Assembly (NCBI GenBank): GCA_020635535.1 | Contig: JACJZP010000002.1 | Span: 1 to 64,000, forward strand | Direction of reading: 5' to 3' | Source: Flavobacteriales bacterium | GTDB lineage: Bacteria; Bacteroidota; Bacteroidia; UBA10329 | Length of the DNA stretch: 64,000 nucleotides | Shown here: positions 25,519-33,826 of the stretch, in pieces | Layout: each line of letters opens with the position of its first letter | Numbering within the stretch: the first letter of the stretch is position 1 | The notes under the pieces: model-generated | Seen by the model: the letters and a program-made list of their open reading frames with translations, nothing else | Database searches by the model: none | Told to the model about the DNA's origin: nothing | Translations under genes and position numbers: made by a program

Positions 25519-26339
25519 TGGCTGTACTGAAAACGAGAGAGCAGATCGAGTTGATGCGCGAAAGCGCCTTGGTGGTTTCGCGCACGTTGGGCGAAGTTGC
25601 CAAACTCATCAAACCAGGCGTTACACCATTGGAATTGGACAAGGTGGCCGAAGAATACATCCGCGACCAAGGAGCAGTTCCTGGTTTTTTAGGTTACGGA
25701 GGATTTCCAAATACGCTTTGTACATCTGTTAATGAGCAGGTGGTGCATGGCATTCCATCGGATAAACCGTTGGAAGAAGGCGACATTATTTCAGTGGATT
25801 GTGGTGCTGTCCTCAACGGATATTATGGCGATCACGCGTTCACGTTTGCAGTTGGCGAGATCACGGATGAAGTGAAGAAACTTCTCAAAGTCACGGAGGA
25901 AAGTCTCTATCTCGGAATCGAGCAGATCCGTTCTGGAAACCGAATAGGTGATGTGGGATACGCTGTTCAGCATCATGCCGAAAAACATGGTTACGGAGTT
26001 GTGAAGGAGTTGGTCGGTCACGGTCTTGGTAAGAACATGCACGAAGACCCTGAACTTCCGAATTACGGAAGACGCGGAAACGGCAAAAAGATGAAGGAAG
26101 GTCTGGTGCTTGCCATCGAACCGATGATCAATCTTGGAACTGCGGATGTTGCTCAATTGGAAGATGGCTGGACGATCGTTACGTTGGATGGAAAACCATC
26201 AGCACATTTCGAGCACGATGTGGCTATTGTTGGTGGCAAACCCGAGATTCTTTCCACGTTCAAATACGTTTACGAAGCGCTTGGATTGGAAGACCCTTTC
26301 GCAGAACGCCAAGCGTTCTACTCAATTATTAATTCATAA
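25518..26339 (+). CDS. map: Methionine aminopeptidase, type I
   Basis: Dinuclear metallopeptidase that removes the initiator Met from new proteins. The pita-bread fold is recognisable by IISVDCGAVLNGYYGDHAFTF (two metal Asp), GHGLGKNMHEDP (His), LAIEPMI (Glu) and the final EHDVAI. 273 residues, slightly longer than the E. coli enzyme. Preceded by GGAGG at 25510-25514, one of the few clear Shine-Dalgarno sites in the window; start and upstream stop overlap as TAATG. Confidence 0.93.
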   Translation: MAVLKTREQIELMRESALVVSRTLGEVAKLIKPGVTPLELDKVAEEYIRDQGAVPGFLGYGGFPNTLCTSVNEQVVHGIPSDKPLEEGDIISVDCGAVLNGYYGDHAFTFAVGEITDEVKKLLKVTEESLYLGIEQIRSGNRIGDVGYAVQHHAEKHGYGVVKELVGHGLGKNMHEDPELPNYGRRGNGKKMKEGLVLAIEPMINLGTADVAQLEDGWTIVTLDGKPSAHFEHDVAIVGGKPEILSTFKYVYEALGLEDPFAERQAFYSIINS

Positions 26340-26363
26340 TTAGCAATTAGTAATTCCGAAGGT

Positions 26364-27125
26364 TTGTTTCACTTTCTGCTCAGAACGATACCGCGTCCCA
26401 TTCTCATTCGACTGAGCTACATTTTCAGTTTCTTTTCACCTGTTTTTTACGGAGGAAACAAGTACGAATGCCCTGTTTGCGAAGGTCACTTTCGTAAGTT
26501 TCTTCCATATGGTTATGATGGTTCCGCGAAGCGTGAAAACGTGCTTTGTCCGAAGTGTCTTACACTTGAGAGACATCGGGTTCTGTGGTTGTATTTGAAA
26601 GAGCGAACCGACTTCTTCACGAAGCCTCGGAAAATGTTGCACATTGCGCCTGAGCAACCATTTTTAGGTCGTTTCAGAAAGATGAAGCATTTAGACCTGA
26701 CCACGGCCGATCTCTTTTCACCTTTGGCGGATGTAAAGTGCGATATTCAGGACATGCCGTTTGAGGACAACACCTTCGATGTCATTTTCTGCAATCACGT
26801 TTTGGAGCACGTTGACGATGACCACAAGGCCATGAGTGAGCTCTATCGCGTTCTTAAACCAGGTGGTTTTGGCATTTTTCAGGTGCCCGTAGCGTACAAG
26901 AACGAAACAACGCTAGAAGACCCGAACATTACTTCGGAAGAAGATCGTGTAAAGCATTACTGGCAGAAAGACCACGTTCGTCTTTACGGTCTCGACTATC
27001 CCTCAAAATTAGAAGCTGTTGGCTTCAAGGCCCAGCGAATTGATATCTCTGAGGAGGTAGGAGCTGAACTCCGAGACCGTTACCGATTGGGCCGAGGAGA
27101 TAAGGTTTACAGAGTAGACAAGTAG
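26364..27125 (+). CDS. Class I SAM-dependent methyltransferase with N-terminal zinc ribbon
   Basis: Protein of 253 residues. Near the N-terminus a CPVC...CPKC pair (YECPVCEGHFRKF to NVLCPKCLTLERHR) looks like a zinc ribbon. The rest is a type-11 methyltransferase: FSPLADVKCDIQDMPFEDNTFDVIFCNHVLEHVDDDHKAMSELYRVLKPGG. The usual glycine loop of motif I is replaced by LHIAPEQPFLGRF. The acceptor substrate is unknown. The start is a TTG at 26364, the first candidate after the map stop in the same frame; it is uncertain. Confidence 0.8.
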   Translation: MFHFLLRTIPRPILIRLSYIFSFFSPVFYGGNKYECPVCEGHFRKFLPYGYDGSAKRENVLCPKCLTLERHRVLWLYLKERTDFFTKPRKMLHIAPEQPFLGRFRKMKHLDLTTADLFSPLADVKCDIQDMPFEDNTFDVIFCNHVLEHVDDDHKAMSELYRVLKPGGFGIFQVPVAYKNETTLEDPNITSEEDRVKHYWQKDHVRLYGLDYPSKLEAVGFKAQRIDISEEVGAELRDRYRLGRGDKVYRVDK

Positions 27126-27170
27126 TTGTCGGTAAGCCTCATTCCAATTAAATTAGGAAATTCTTAATTC

Positions 27171-28085
27171 ATGGATTCAATTCTTGATTCTCTTCTAAGC
27201 TGGTTGGAAAATCCTGCTGTAGATCGACTATTCTACATTAGTTTGGGTGTTCTGGTCGTATTCATGGTTACTTGGCTACTGAAGAGAACTGTCAATTCCA
27301 AGATTGAAAATACTGATCACAGATACCGTGTCCGAAAGGCGGTTAATCTTGTTGGGTATTTGCTTATTGTGCTGATCGTTCTTTTGGTTTATGGAGATAG
27401 ATTAGGAACGCTGGGAGTTGCTTTAGGGGTTGCAGGTGCAGGGATGACCTTCGCCTTGCAAGAAGTTATTGTGAGTTTTGCGGGGTGGCTAAGCATCATT
27501 TTGTCTGGTACTCCAAGTGTTGGGCAACGGGTGAAAATAGGTGAGGCCAAAGGAGATATTATTGATATAGGGGTAATGCGAACCACCATTATGGAAATGG
27601 GTGATTGGGTTAAAGGAGATCAGTACAACGGACGAATTATTACTCTGGCCAATAGCTACGTTTTCAAAGAACGGATTCATAATTATTCAGCAGAGTATCC
27701 TTTCCTTTGGGATGAAGTTGAGGTGCCAATCCGCACCGAAAGCGACCACGAATTGGCCCGAAAGGTTTTTACGGATGTCGTTAACGAGATCTGCAAGGAT
27801 TACGCTGTGCGTAGCGAGGCTGAATGGAAAAAATTAGCTTTCAAATTCCGTGTTGAGCAGGCCAATGTGCTGCCGACCGTTTCGCTTCGATTTGATCAGA
27901 ACTGGATTACTTTCACACTGCGATATATAGTCGACTATAAAAGCCGAAGGTCAACGAAGGATAAAATCTATACAGCTCTGCTGAATGAGATTGCCAAGTA
28001 TGATGAGATATCAATAGCAACCACTACTTCTGAGGTAACGAGTATCGTAAAACCATCTGAAGAATCGGACAATCATCCTAGCTGA
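27171..28085 (+). CDS. MscS-family mechanosensitive channel
   Basis: Small-conductance mechanosensitive channel protein of 304 residues. Three N-terminal helices are followed by the pore helix LGVALGVAGAGMTFALQEVIVSFAGWLSIIL and a cytoplasmic beta domain (GQRVKIGEAKGDIIDIGVMRTTIMEMGD). It opens under membrane tension to release osmolytes during downshock. Its stop overlaps the convergent dioxygenase by eight bases. Confidence 0.9.
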   Translation: MDSILDSLLSWLENPAVDRLFYISLGVLVVFMVTWLLKRTVNSKIENTDHRYRVRKAVNLVGYLLIVLIVLLVYGDRLGTLGVALGVAGAGMTFALQEVIVSFAGWLSIILSGTPSVGQRVKIGEAKGDIIDIGVMRTTIMEMGDWVKGDQYNGRIITLANSYVFKERIHNYSAEYPFLWDEVEVPIRTESDHELARKVFTDVVNEICKDYAVRSEAEWKKLAFKFRVEQANVLPTVSLRFDQNWITFTLRYIVDYKSRRSTKDKIYTALLNEIAKYDEISIATTTSEVTSIVKPSEESDNHPS

Positions 28086-28959
28086 TTTTTACCGAGGTCA
28101 TGCTCAACGAGCCAGCCATCAACTTATCGTTGAAGAGTTCCATATTTTCAGATTTTCCTTTTAAGCCAAGCGTGTAGATCAAAGGCAAATAATGATCTGG
28201 CGTAGGAATGGCCAATTGGTAAGCTTTACCTTGATTGATGTAATCGAGTAAGGGCTTGAAGTTACCATCAAGTAGATGCTTGTTGACGCTTGCACGAGCT
28301 TCTACAGCCCAATCGTAACCGTGGTCTTCCTTGTTCATGTTGGGCCAATCTACCATGCGCAGATTGTGAACAATATTGCCGCTACCAATAATCAGAACGC
28401 CCTTTTCGCGAAGCGATTGAAGCCTAGATGCCAATTCAAAATGATACGCTGGCGGTTTGGTGTAATCGATGCTCAGTTGAATGACAGGAACATCCGCTTC
28501 AGGATAAAGGTGTTTTACCACCGACCAAGTTCCGTGATCTAATCCCCAATCGTGGTCTAGGCCGATATGATCGCCAAGCAATTGCTGTGTTTGTTGGGCT
28601 AACTCTGGCGAGCCAGCAGCAGGGTATTGTACATCGAATAAAGCTTGCGGAAATCCTCCAAAATCATGGATGGTTTTCGGATGTTCCTTGGCCGTTACCA
28701 TGGTTCCTTTTGTGTACCAATGGGCCGAAATACAGAGAATGGCATTCGGCTTTTGAATTTCACTTCCAACTTTCCTGAAATTCCTAACGAAATCGTTTTC
28801 CTCAATAGCGTTCATTGGACTTCCGTGGCCTAGAAAAAGCACAGGCATTTTATCGGTGGACGAAAAAGTATCGGCAAAGGAATTGAGACTATTGAGTGGA
28901 TTCATGGTCAAGGCAATTGGAGCTGCGCTAATGGCTTTTATGAAGGTCTTCCGTTTCAT
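28078..28959 (-). CDS. LigB-type extradiol dioxygenase (4,5-DOPA dioxygenase, YgiD-like)
   Basis: Class III ring-cleaving dioxygenase fold of 293 residues. The metal His motifs GHGSPMNAI (His45), SAHWYT and LDHGTWSVVKHL match the YgiD/plant DODA group. An N-terminal KRKTFIKAISAAPIAL segment resembles an export or Tat-like leader, which is unusual for YgiD. Natural substrate unknown; YgiD homologues open catechols such as L-DOPA. A 20-base perfect palindrome begins at the start codon and probably controls expression. Confidence 0.85.
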   Translation of the reverse strand: MKRKTFIKAISAAPIALTMNPLNSLNSFADTFSSTDKMPVLFLGHGSPMNAIEENDFVRNFRKVGSEIQKPNAILCISAHWYTKGTMVTAKEHPKTIHDFGGFPQALFDVQYPAAGSPELAQQTQQLLGDHIGLDHDWGLDHGTWSVVKHLYPEADVPVIQLSIDYTKPPAYHFELASRLQSLREKGVLIIGSGNIVHNLRMVDWPNMNKEDHGYDWAVEARASVNKHLLDGNFKPLLDYINQGKAYQLAIPTPDHYLPLIYTLGLKGKSENMELFNDKLMAGSLSMTSVKIS

Positions 28960-28978
28960 TCAATGTTTAAACATTGAA
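28959..28978 (-). promoter_or_regulatory. 20-base perfect palindrome at the dioxygenase start (candidate MarR operator)
   Basis: TTCAATGTTTAAACATTGAA is fully self-complementary and touches the dioxygenase ATG. Its length and AT-rich arms suit a MarR or TetR dimer. A 14 of 20 match, including GTTTnAACATTGA, occurs just before the marR gene at 33310-33329. A second, weaker inverted repeat, CAATCGC-TATT-GCGATTG, lies at 29006-29023 in the same divergent spacer. Confidence 0.55.
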
Positions 28979-29121
28979 ATTTAGTAAATGTTTTTTTGCA
29001 ATCAACAATCGCTATTGCGATTGGCTGACTTATTTGCTGAAAACCAGATCAGATACCAAAGTCTAATGAAGAAATAACGCCCATAATTTGGAATTCCGCT
29101 CTATGATGTTACCATGGGGCC

Positions 29122-29580
29122 ATGATCATTTCAAATTCTATAGAAACACGGGTGTTCGATGCGCTGGAGCGTCCGTCTGAATTGCAAAAGCGCGAGATAG
29201 TCGATTTTCTGCACCATCACCTGCAAGAATACGGTGACCCGAAGGAGCAGATTCTTCGGTGCCTCAACTTCGCGGTGAAGGAAACCACATCGTTCGGAGG
29301 TTTTATCATTGTCTCGTACGATAAACAGGCGGTTACCGGAGCTGTGATTGTGAACAGAACAGGCATGGGCGGCTACATTCCGGAGAATATTCTGGTCTAT
29401 ATCGCCACGCATCAGGATTATCGTGGTCAAGGCATTGGCAAGAAGCTGATGGAGGAGACGCTGAGCTTCGCAAAGGGCGACATCGCGTTGCATGTTGAGC
29501 ACAACAATCCTGCTAAGAAATTGTATGAGAAGTTCGGTTTTACGAACCCGTATCTGGAGATGCGGCTGAAACGATCGTAG
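29122..29580 (+). CDS. GNAT-family N-acetyltransferase
   Basis: Acetyl-CoA-dependent acyltransferase fold of 152 residues. Motif A, with the acetyl-CoA pyrophosphate loop, reads YIATHQDYRGQGIGKKLMEETL; motif B is HVEHNNPAKKLYEKFGF. Acceptor unknown. It ends three bases before the racemase-like gene and is probably cotranscribed with it and the NYN gene, suggesting a link to amino-acid metabolism, though this is only context. Confidence 0.85.
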   Translation: MIISNSIETRVFDALERPSELQKREIVDFLHHHLQEYGDPKEQILRCLNFAVKETTSFGGFIIVSYDKQAVTGAVIVNRTGMGGYIPENILVYIATHQDYRGQGIGKKLMEETLSFAKGDIALHVEHNNPAKKLYEKFGFTNPYLEMRLKRS

Positions 29581-29583
29581 CAA

Positions 29584-30654
29584 ATGGCGTATATAGAACT
29601 TTACAAAGACCGCCTAAAACACAATTACCAACATCTCGATAACCTGTTCAAACACTCTGGCAAGGAATGGGCGGTAGTGACCAAAATGCTGTGCGGCAAC
29701 CGTACCTACATCGAAGAGATCATCAACCTTGGGGCAAAGGAGCTGTGCGATTCGCGCATCAGTAACCTGAAGGTGGTGAAGGAAATAGACCCTAGCGTGC
29801 AGACGGTCTATATCAAGCCGCCCGCCAAGCGTAGCATCGAGAAAATTGTGAAGTATGCCGATGTGAGCTTCAATACCGAGTTTGCCACCATTAAGATGCT
29901 GTCTGATGAAGCGGTGAAGCAGAACAAGACGCACAAGGTCATCATTATGATAGAGCTGGGCGACCTGCGCGAAGGCATCATGGGCGACCACCTCATCGAT
30001 TTCTACGATAGCATCTTCAAACTGCCCAACATTTTCATTTCGGGCATTGGTACCAACCTCAATTGCCTCAATGGCGTGCTGCCCTCGCAGGACAAGCTCA
30101 TTCAGCTCAGTCTGTACCAGCAGTTGGTGGAGTTCAAATTCAACCGCGATATACCGTGGGTAACGGGCGGCACATCGGTCATTATTCCGTTGCTGTTGCA
30201 GCACCAGGTGCCCGATGGCGTCAATCATTTCAGGGTGGGAGAGACGCTCTACTTTGGCAATAACCTGCTTACCGAAGAACCCATACCGGGCATGAAACCC
30301 GATGTGATCAAGCTCTTTACCGAGATCATCGAGATAACCGAAAAGCCGAAAGTGCCCATTGGTTATCTGGCGGAGAATCCTTCGGGCGAAGTATTTAAAG
30401 TGGATGAGAACGACTTTGGCGAGAAAATGCACCGCGCTATTCTAGACATCGGGCTGTTGGACGTTTCCACCGATTTTCTGATACCCGATGATGAGAACAT
30501 TACCGTGGTGGGCGCCAGTTCAGATATGCTGGTGGTAGACATCAGCAACAGCGATAAGGAATACAAAGTGGGCGACATCATCTCCTTCCGCCTCAAGTAC
30601 ATGGGCGCACTTGGCCTGCTGAACTCAGATTATATTGAGAAGCGGTTGGTCTGA
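29584..30654 (+). CDS. PLP-dependent amino-acid racemase, ornithine/alanine racemase type
   Basis: Fold-type III PLP enzyme with an alanine-racemase-like N-terminal barrel, 356 residues. Lys34 in VVTKMLCGN is the expected PLP lysine; CDSRISNLKVVKE, ELGDLREGIM and HFRVGETLYFGNN match the Orr (ornithine racemase)/YhfX-like group better than Alr or the short YggS proteins. Likely role: racemising a basic or small amino acid in the cytoplasm. The gene uses more G/C at third positions than most neighbours. Confidence 0.82.
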   Translation: MAYIELYKDRLKHNYQHLDNLFKHSGKEWAVVTKMLCGNRTYIEEIINLGAKELCDSRISNLKVVKEIDPSVQTVYIKPPAKRSIEKIVKYADVSFNTEFATIKMLSDEAVKQNKTHKVIIMIELGDLREGIMGDHLIDFYDSIFKLPNIFISGIGTNLNCLNGVLPSQDKLIQLSLYQQLVEFKFNRDIPWVTGGTSVIIPLLLQHQVPDGVNHFRVGETLYFGNNLLTEEPIPGMKPDVIKLFTEIIEITEKPKVPIGYLAENPSGEVFKVDENDFGEKMHRAILDIGLLDVSTDFLIPDDENITVVGASSDMLVVDISNSDKEYKVGDIISFRLKYMGALGLLNSDYIEKRLV

Positions 30655-30677
30655 AACATTAAGCATATCTTTCGTAC

Positions 30678-31403
30678 ATGACAAAAGACACCAAACTGGC
30701 CGTCCTTATAGATGGCGATAACATACCTAGTAAGTACATCAAAGAAATGATGGAGGAGATAGCCAAGTACGGCACGCCCACCATCAAGCGCATTTATGGC
30801 GATTGGACCAACCCGCGCGTAAGCAAATGGAAAGAGGTGCTGCTGGAAACCGCCATCACGCCTGTGCAGCAGTACAGCTACACTTCGGGCAAGAACGCTA
30901 CTGACAGTGCTATGATCATCGATGCGATGGACATCCTTTATTCAGGTAAAGTGGACGGGTTCTGCCTCGTCTCATCCGATAGCGATTTTACTAAACTGGC
31001 CACGCGATTGCGCGAAGCAGGGATGAGTGTGTACGGAATAGGAGAGAAGAAGACTCCGAACCCCTTTATTGTTGCATGCGATAAATTCATCTACCTCGAA
31101 ATTCTTCACTCTGAGGAGGAAAAAGGGGGAAAAGGAAAAACGGGAAAACGTGAGGTTGATAAGATCACGCCACAGGTTCTCAAATTGCTCAAGAGCTCCG
31201 TGGCCGATGCGGCCGATGAGGACGGCTGGGCCTTCATGGGCGATGTGGGAAAGCTCATCCTGAAAAAGCAACCCAACTTCGATTCAAGGAACTTCGGTTT
31301 CGAGAAATTGACCCCGCTTTTCGGTTCTCTCAAACAGTTTGAGGTGGACGCCCGAACCCAACAGGGCGGAAAGACCAAGGTGATCTATGTGCGGAACAGG
31401 TAA
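30678..31403 (+). CDS. NYN-domain putative ribonuclease with OST-HTH domain
   Basis: LabA/DUF88-type NYN nuclease, a PIN-like fold (241 residues). Acidic residues expected for metal binding are in VLIDGDN (near residue 11) and LVSSDSDFTKLA. After a Lys/Glu/Gly-rich linker (EEEKGGKGKTGKRE) comes a C-terminal OST-HTH/LOTUS-like winged helix (ITPQVLKLLKSSVADA...FMGDVGKLILKKQPNFDSRNFGFEKLTPLF), a typical pairing thought to bind RNA. Target unknown. Short promoter-like TATCTTTC lies just before the start. Confidence 0.85.
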   Translation: MTKDTKLAVLIDGDNIPSKYIKEMMEEIAKYGTPTIKRIYGDWTNPRVSKWKEVLLETAITPVQQYSYTSGKNATDSAMIIDAMDILYSGKVDGFCLVSSDSDFTKLATRLREAGMSVYGIGEKKTPNPFIVACDKFIYLEILHSEEEKGGKGKTGKREVDKITPQVLKLLKSSVADAADEDGWAFMGDVGKLILKKQPNFDSRNFGFEKLTPLFGSLKQFEVDARTQQGGKTKVIYVRNR

Positions 31404-31529
31404 TTAGGAGTTAGGAATTAGGAGTGGGCTAAAGTGTACTTTGAACGTTTTCCGATTCCTGAATCACCATTTTTCCGGTTCCTTTCTCACTTTTGAGGAA
31501 TCACTAATTTCACCGCAAACCGAAGAAAG

Positions 31530-32225
31530 ATGAGTTACAAAATAGGGGTATTGCTTTCTGGCAATGGAGTTTATGACGGAGCTGAAATTCACGAGAGTGT
31601 TTTTACGTTGCTCGCAATTGATGAGAACAGAGGCGAGGCAGTGTGCATGGCCCCGGACATCGATCAACATCATGTGGTCAATCATCTCACAGGAGAGGAG
31701 ATGGACGAGAAGCGCAACGTAATGGTAGAGGCAGCCCGTATTGCGCGCGGAGCCGTTTCAGACCTTGCCGAGGTGAAAGCCGATGAACTGGATGCATTGG
31801 TAATACCAGGTGGTTTCGGTGCCGCCAAGAACCTGACCAAATGGGCGTTCAGCGGGCCAGACGGGGAGATCAATTCAGATGTGAAGCGCATTATCACTGA
31901 GGTGGCGAAAGCAAAGAAACCCATTGTGGGGCTTTGCATGGGGCCAACCGTTATTGCCAAAGCCTTGGAAGACGCAGGATTGAACGAACACCTGACCGTT
32001 GGAACTACTGAGGAAGCTTCTCCCTATGAGATCAGTGCTATAAGTGCAGGAATGGAGAAAACGGGCGCTGTTGCCGAGATGAGAACGGTAAAAGAGATCG
32101 CTGTTGATAAGGAGAATCGCATCATTACAGCTCCGTGTTACATGATGGAAGCTTCCATTACCGAGATACGCGAAAACATCAAGCAGGCGATCGATCAATT
32201 GTTTGAGATGCTTGAAAGCGAATAA
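31530..32225 (+). CDS. elbB: ElbB-type DJ-1/PfpI family protein (glyoxalase-like)
   Basis: DJ-1/PfpI superfamily protein of 231 residues matching ElbB/YhbL, annotated as an isoprenoid-biosynthesis-associated glyoxalase. MSYKIGVLLSGNGVYDGAEIHE is the diagnostic start, and VGLCMGP contains the nucleophile-elbow Cys. E. coli ElbB has weak glyoxalase activity; the physiological role is unclear. The gap before it (31404-31529) holds short AATTAGGAG direct repeats and no gene. Confidence 0.88.
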   Translation: MSYKIGVLLSGNGVYDGAEIHESVFTLLAIDENRGEAVCMAPDIDQHHVVNHLTGEEMDEKRNVMVEAARIARGAVSDLAEVKADELDALVIPGGFGAAKNLTKWAFSGPDGEINSDVKRIITEVAKAKKPIVGLCMGPTVIAKALEDAGLNEHLTVGTTEEASPYEISAISAGMEKTGAVAEMRTVKEIAVDKENRIITAPCYMMEASITEIRENIKQAIDQLFEMLESE

Positions 32226-32227
32226 GC

Positions 32228-32255
32228 GAATAGCGACCAGTGAATAGCGAACAGT
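32228..32255. repeat. Two tandem 14-base units filling an intergenic gap
   Basis: GAATAGCGACCAGT followed directly by GAATAGCGAACAGT (one mismatch) occupies nearly all of the 32 bases between the elbB stop and the next ATG. The word AGCGACCAG also occurs inverted in the spacer before the phosphoglycerate mutase (near 24440). Confidence 0.55.
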
Positions 32256-32257
32256 AA

Positions 32258-33289
32258 ATGAGCAAAGAGACCACATTGCAGAAAACGGTTCTGCCGTTTT
32301 TCCTTTTTTCAGTTCTGCTTTTTCTTTCCTCCTGCGGCAAGTACCCAACCTTCATGGGCGATTACACGCGTATTGAAGTAGGTCCAGGACCGGAGGATAT
32401 TGTCTTGGATACAATGAATGGAAACGAACGATTGATCGTTTCCTGCTCCGAGCGGAGGACAACAGATTATAGCAGAAATGGATTTTACGAGTACAGTATT
32501 TCCGATGGCGAACTCCGAAAGTTGGAATTAGAAGGTTTACCAACTGATATTCAGTTACGACCGCACGGAATAGATATTGCTTTGGTCGATGGCGTAAAAA
32601 CGCTCTACTGCGTTAATCATGAGAAGAATGCAGAGCAATTTCCACCGGCAGGCCGGCAGAGCATTTTGGTTTTTGAATTGCAGGACGATAAGGTCATTTT
32701 TCGAGAGCAGCTTACCAGCCCGCTGATGGTTTCACCCAACGATGTTTGTACCGATCATAAAGGAGGCATTTTCGTTTCCATCGATAGTGGAAAGATCAAT
32801 TCAAAGACCGAAAAGCTGTTCTCCTTACCAAGAAGTTACGTGCTCCATTACAACGGAGAAAAATGGGTTCAGGTAGGAGATAAACTGCGCTACGCAAACG
32901 GGGTAGGCGTTAAAGATGGTCGCATTTACATGACCGGAACGCAGGAGAAAAGCATCATTTCGTATGCGATCAATTCGGATGGCACCTTCACCGACAAGAA
33001 GGAGATGCCATGCCTGAAAGGAAACGACAACATCACCTTCGTGGACAATAAACTCGTAACTACCTCGCATCTCGATTTCCTCAAGTTCATCAAGCATGTT
33101 AAAGATGAGAACAAGCCCTCGCCATGTTCGGTTTACACGGTTGACCTACAAACTGGTGCCATCGATACGCTTTACACTGATGGAGGAACAGTCCTGAGCG
33201 CTGCTTCCACAGGGCTGATCTACAAAGGGAACCTTTATGTTGCTCAAGTGTTCAACCCATTTATTCTTGAGATTCCTTTAACGAGGTAA
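32258..33289 (+). CDS. Lipoprotein with paraoxonase/SMP-30-like beta-propeller
   Basis: Predicted lipoprotein (lipobox LSSC at about residue 26) of 343 residues. The body reads as a six-bladed propeller similar to arylesterase/paraoxonase: GPEDIVLDTMNG, LRPHGIDIALVDG, VSPNDVCTDHKGGIFVS and YANGVGVKDGRIYMT carry the Asn/Asp and PHGID motifs that bind calcium in PON1. A lactonase or esterase activity at the envelope is plausible but not shown. Confidence 0.78.
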   Translation: MSKETTLQKTVLPFFLFSVLLFLSSCGKYPTFMGDYTRIEVGPGPEDIVLDTMNGNERLIVSCSERRTTDYSRNGFYEYSISDGELRKLELEGLPTDIQLRPHGIDIALVDGVKTLYCVNHEKNAEQFPPAGRQSILVFELQDDKVIFREQLTSPLMVSPNDVCTDHKGGIFVSIDSGKINSKTEKLFSLPRSYVLHYNGEKWVQVGDKLRYANGVGVKDGRIYMTGTQEKSIISYAINSDGTFTDKKEMPCLKGNDNITFVDNKLVTTSHLDFLKFIKHVKDENKPSPCSVYTVDLQTGAIDTLYTDGGTVLSAASTGLIYKGNLYVAQVFNPFILEIPLTR

Positions 33290-33309
33290 GTTGTTAAACG
33301 ACCCGAACA

Positions 33310-33339
33310 TTTGGAGTTTGAACATTGATCTTATATTTG
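33310..33339 (+). promoter_or_regulatory. marR promoter with a candidate operator half-site
   Basis: TATATTTG at 33332-33339 matches the TAnnTTTG -7 element, 16 bases before the marR ATG. Directly upstream, GTTTGAACATTGA matches the right arm of the palindrome at the dioxygenase start (GTTTAAACATTGA) in 12 of 13 positions. This suggests autoregulation by the encoded MarR protein. Confidence 0.45.
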
Positions 33340-33355
33340 GGTTGTCTGGTTTGGT

Positions 33356-33826
33356 ATGCAGACGGTACAATCAATGCGATTAGAGGAAGAGATCAAGCAA
33401 GGAAAAGGCTTTCAGAGCCAACGTCATAAGGCGGTTGTAAACATCATGTTTACCGATGGATGGGTGCGAGGTCTTTTAACTGAAGTGCTTAAGCCTTACG
33501 GACTTACCAATCAGCAGTACAATGTTTTGCGTATTCTACGTGGGAGTTCTCCAGAACCTTTGAGTACATCATCCATCCGTGAGCGTATGTTAGATAAGAT
33601 GTCGGATGCTTCCCGAATTGTTGATCGTCTCTACAAAAAACGGCTTGTTGATCGAAAGACGTGTAAGGCTGATAAGCGTCTGGTGGATATTTTCATCACC
33701 AAAGAGGGGTTGAATACACTTGAAAAGATTGACTCCGCAATGAATTCTTTTCACCTGAATTTGGATGCCATTACAGAGGAAGAAGCTGAAACGCTCAACT
33801 CTCTTCTCGATAAACTTCGTGGTTAG
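33356..33826 (+). CDS. MarR-family transcriptional regulator
   Basis: Winged-helix regulator of 156 residues: LTNQQYNVLRILRGSSPEPLSTSSIRERMLDKMSDASRIVDRLYKKRLVDRKTCKADKRLVDIFITKEG is the MarR wing-helix region with the DxR-type turn. Such repressors respond to phenolics, oxidants or other small ligands. A possible operator half-site precedes it, and a fuller copy sits at the DODA-type dioxygenase, an apt MarR target. Its stop overlaps the convergent DUF885 gene by TTAG. Confidence 0.9.
   Translation: MQTVQSMRLEEEIKQGKGFQSQRHKAVVNIMFTDGWVRGLLTEVLKPYGLTNQQYNVLRILRGSSPEPLSTSSIRERMLDKMSDASRIVDRLYKKRLVDRKTCKADKRLVDIFITKEGLNTLEKIDSAMNSFHLNLDAITEEEAETLNSLLDKLRG

Noticed and set aside
29614..30432. 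Antisense ORF of 272 codons over the racemase gene
   Set aside because: Explained by the G/C-rich third positions of the plus-strand gene; no domain or start signal.
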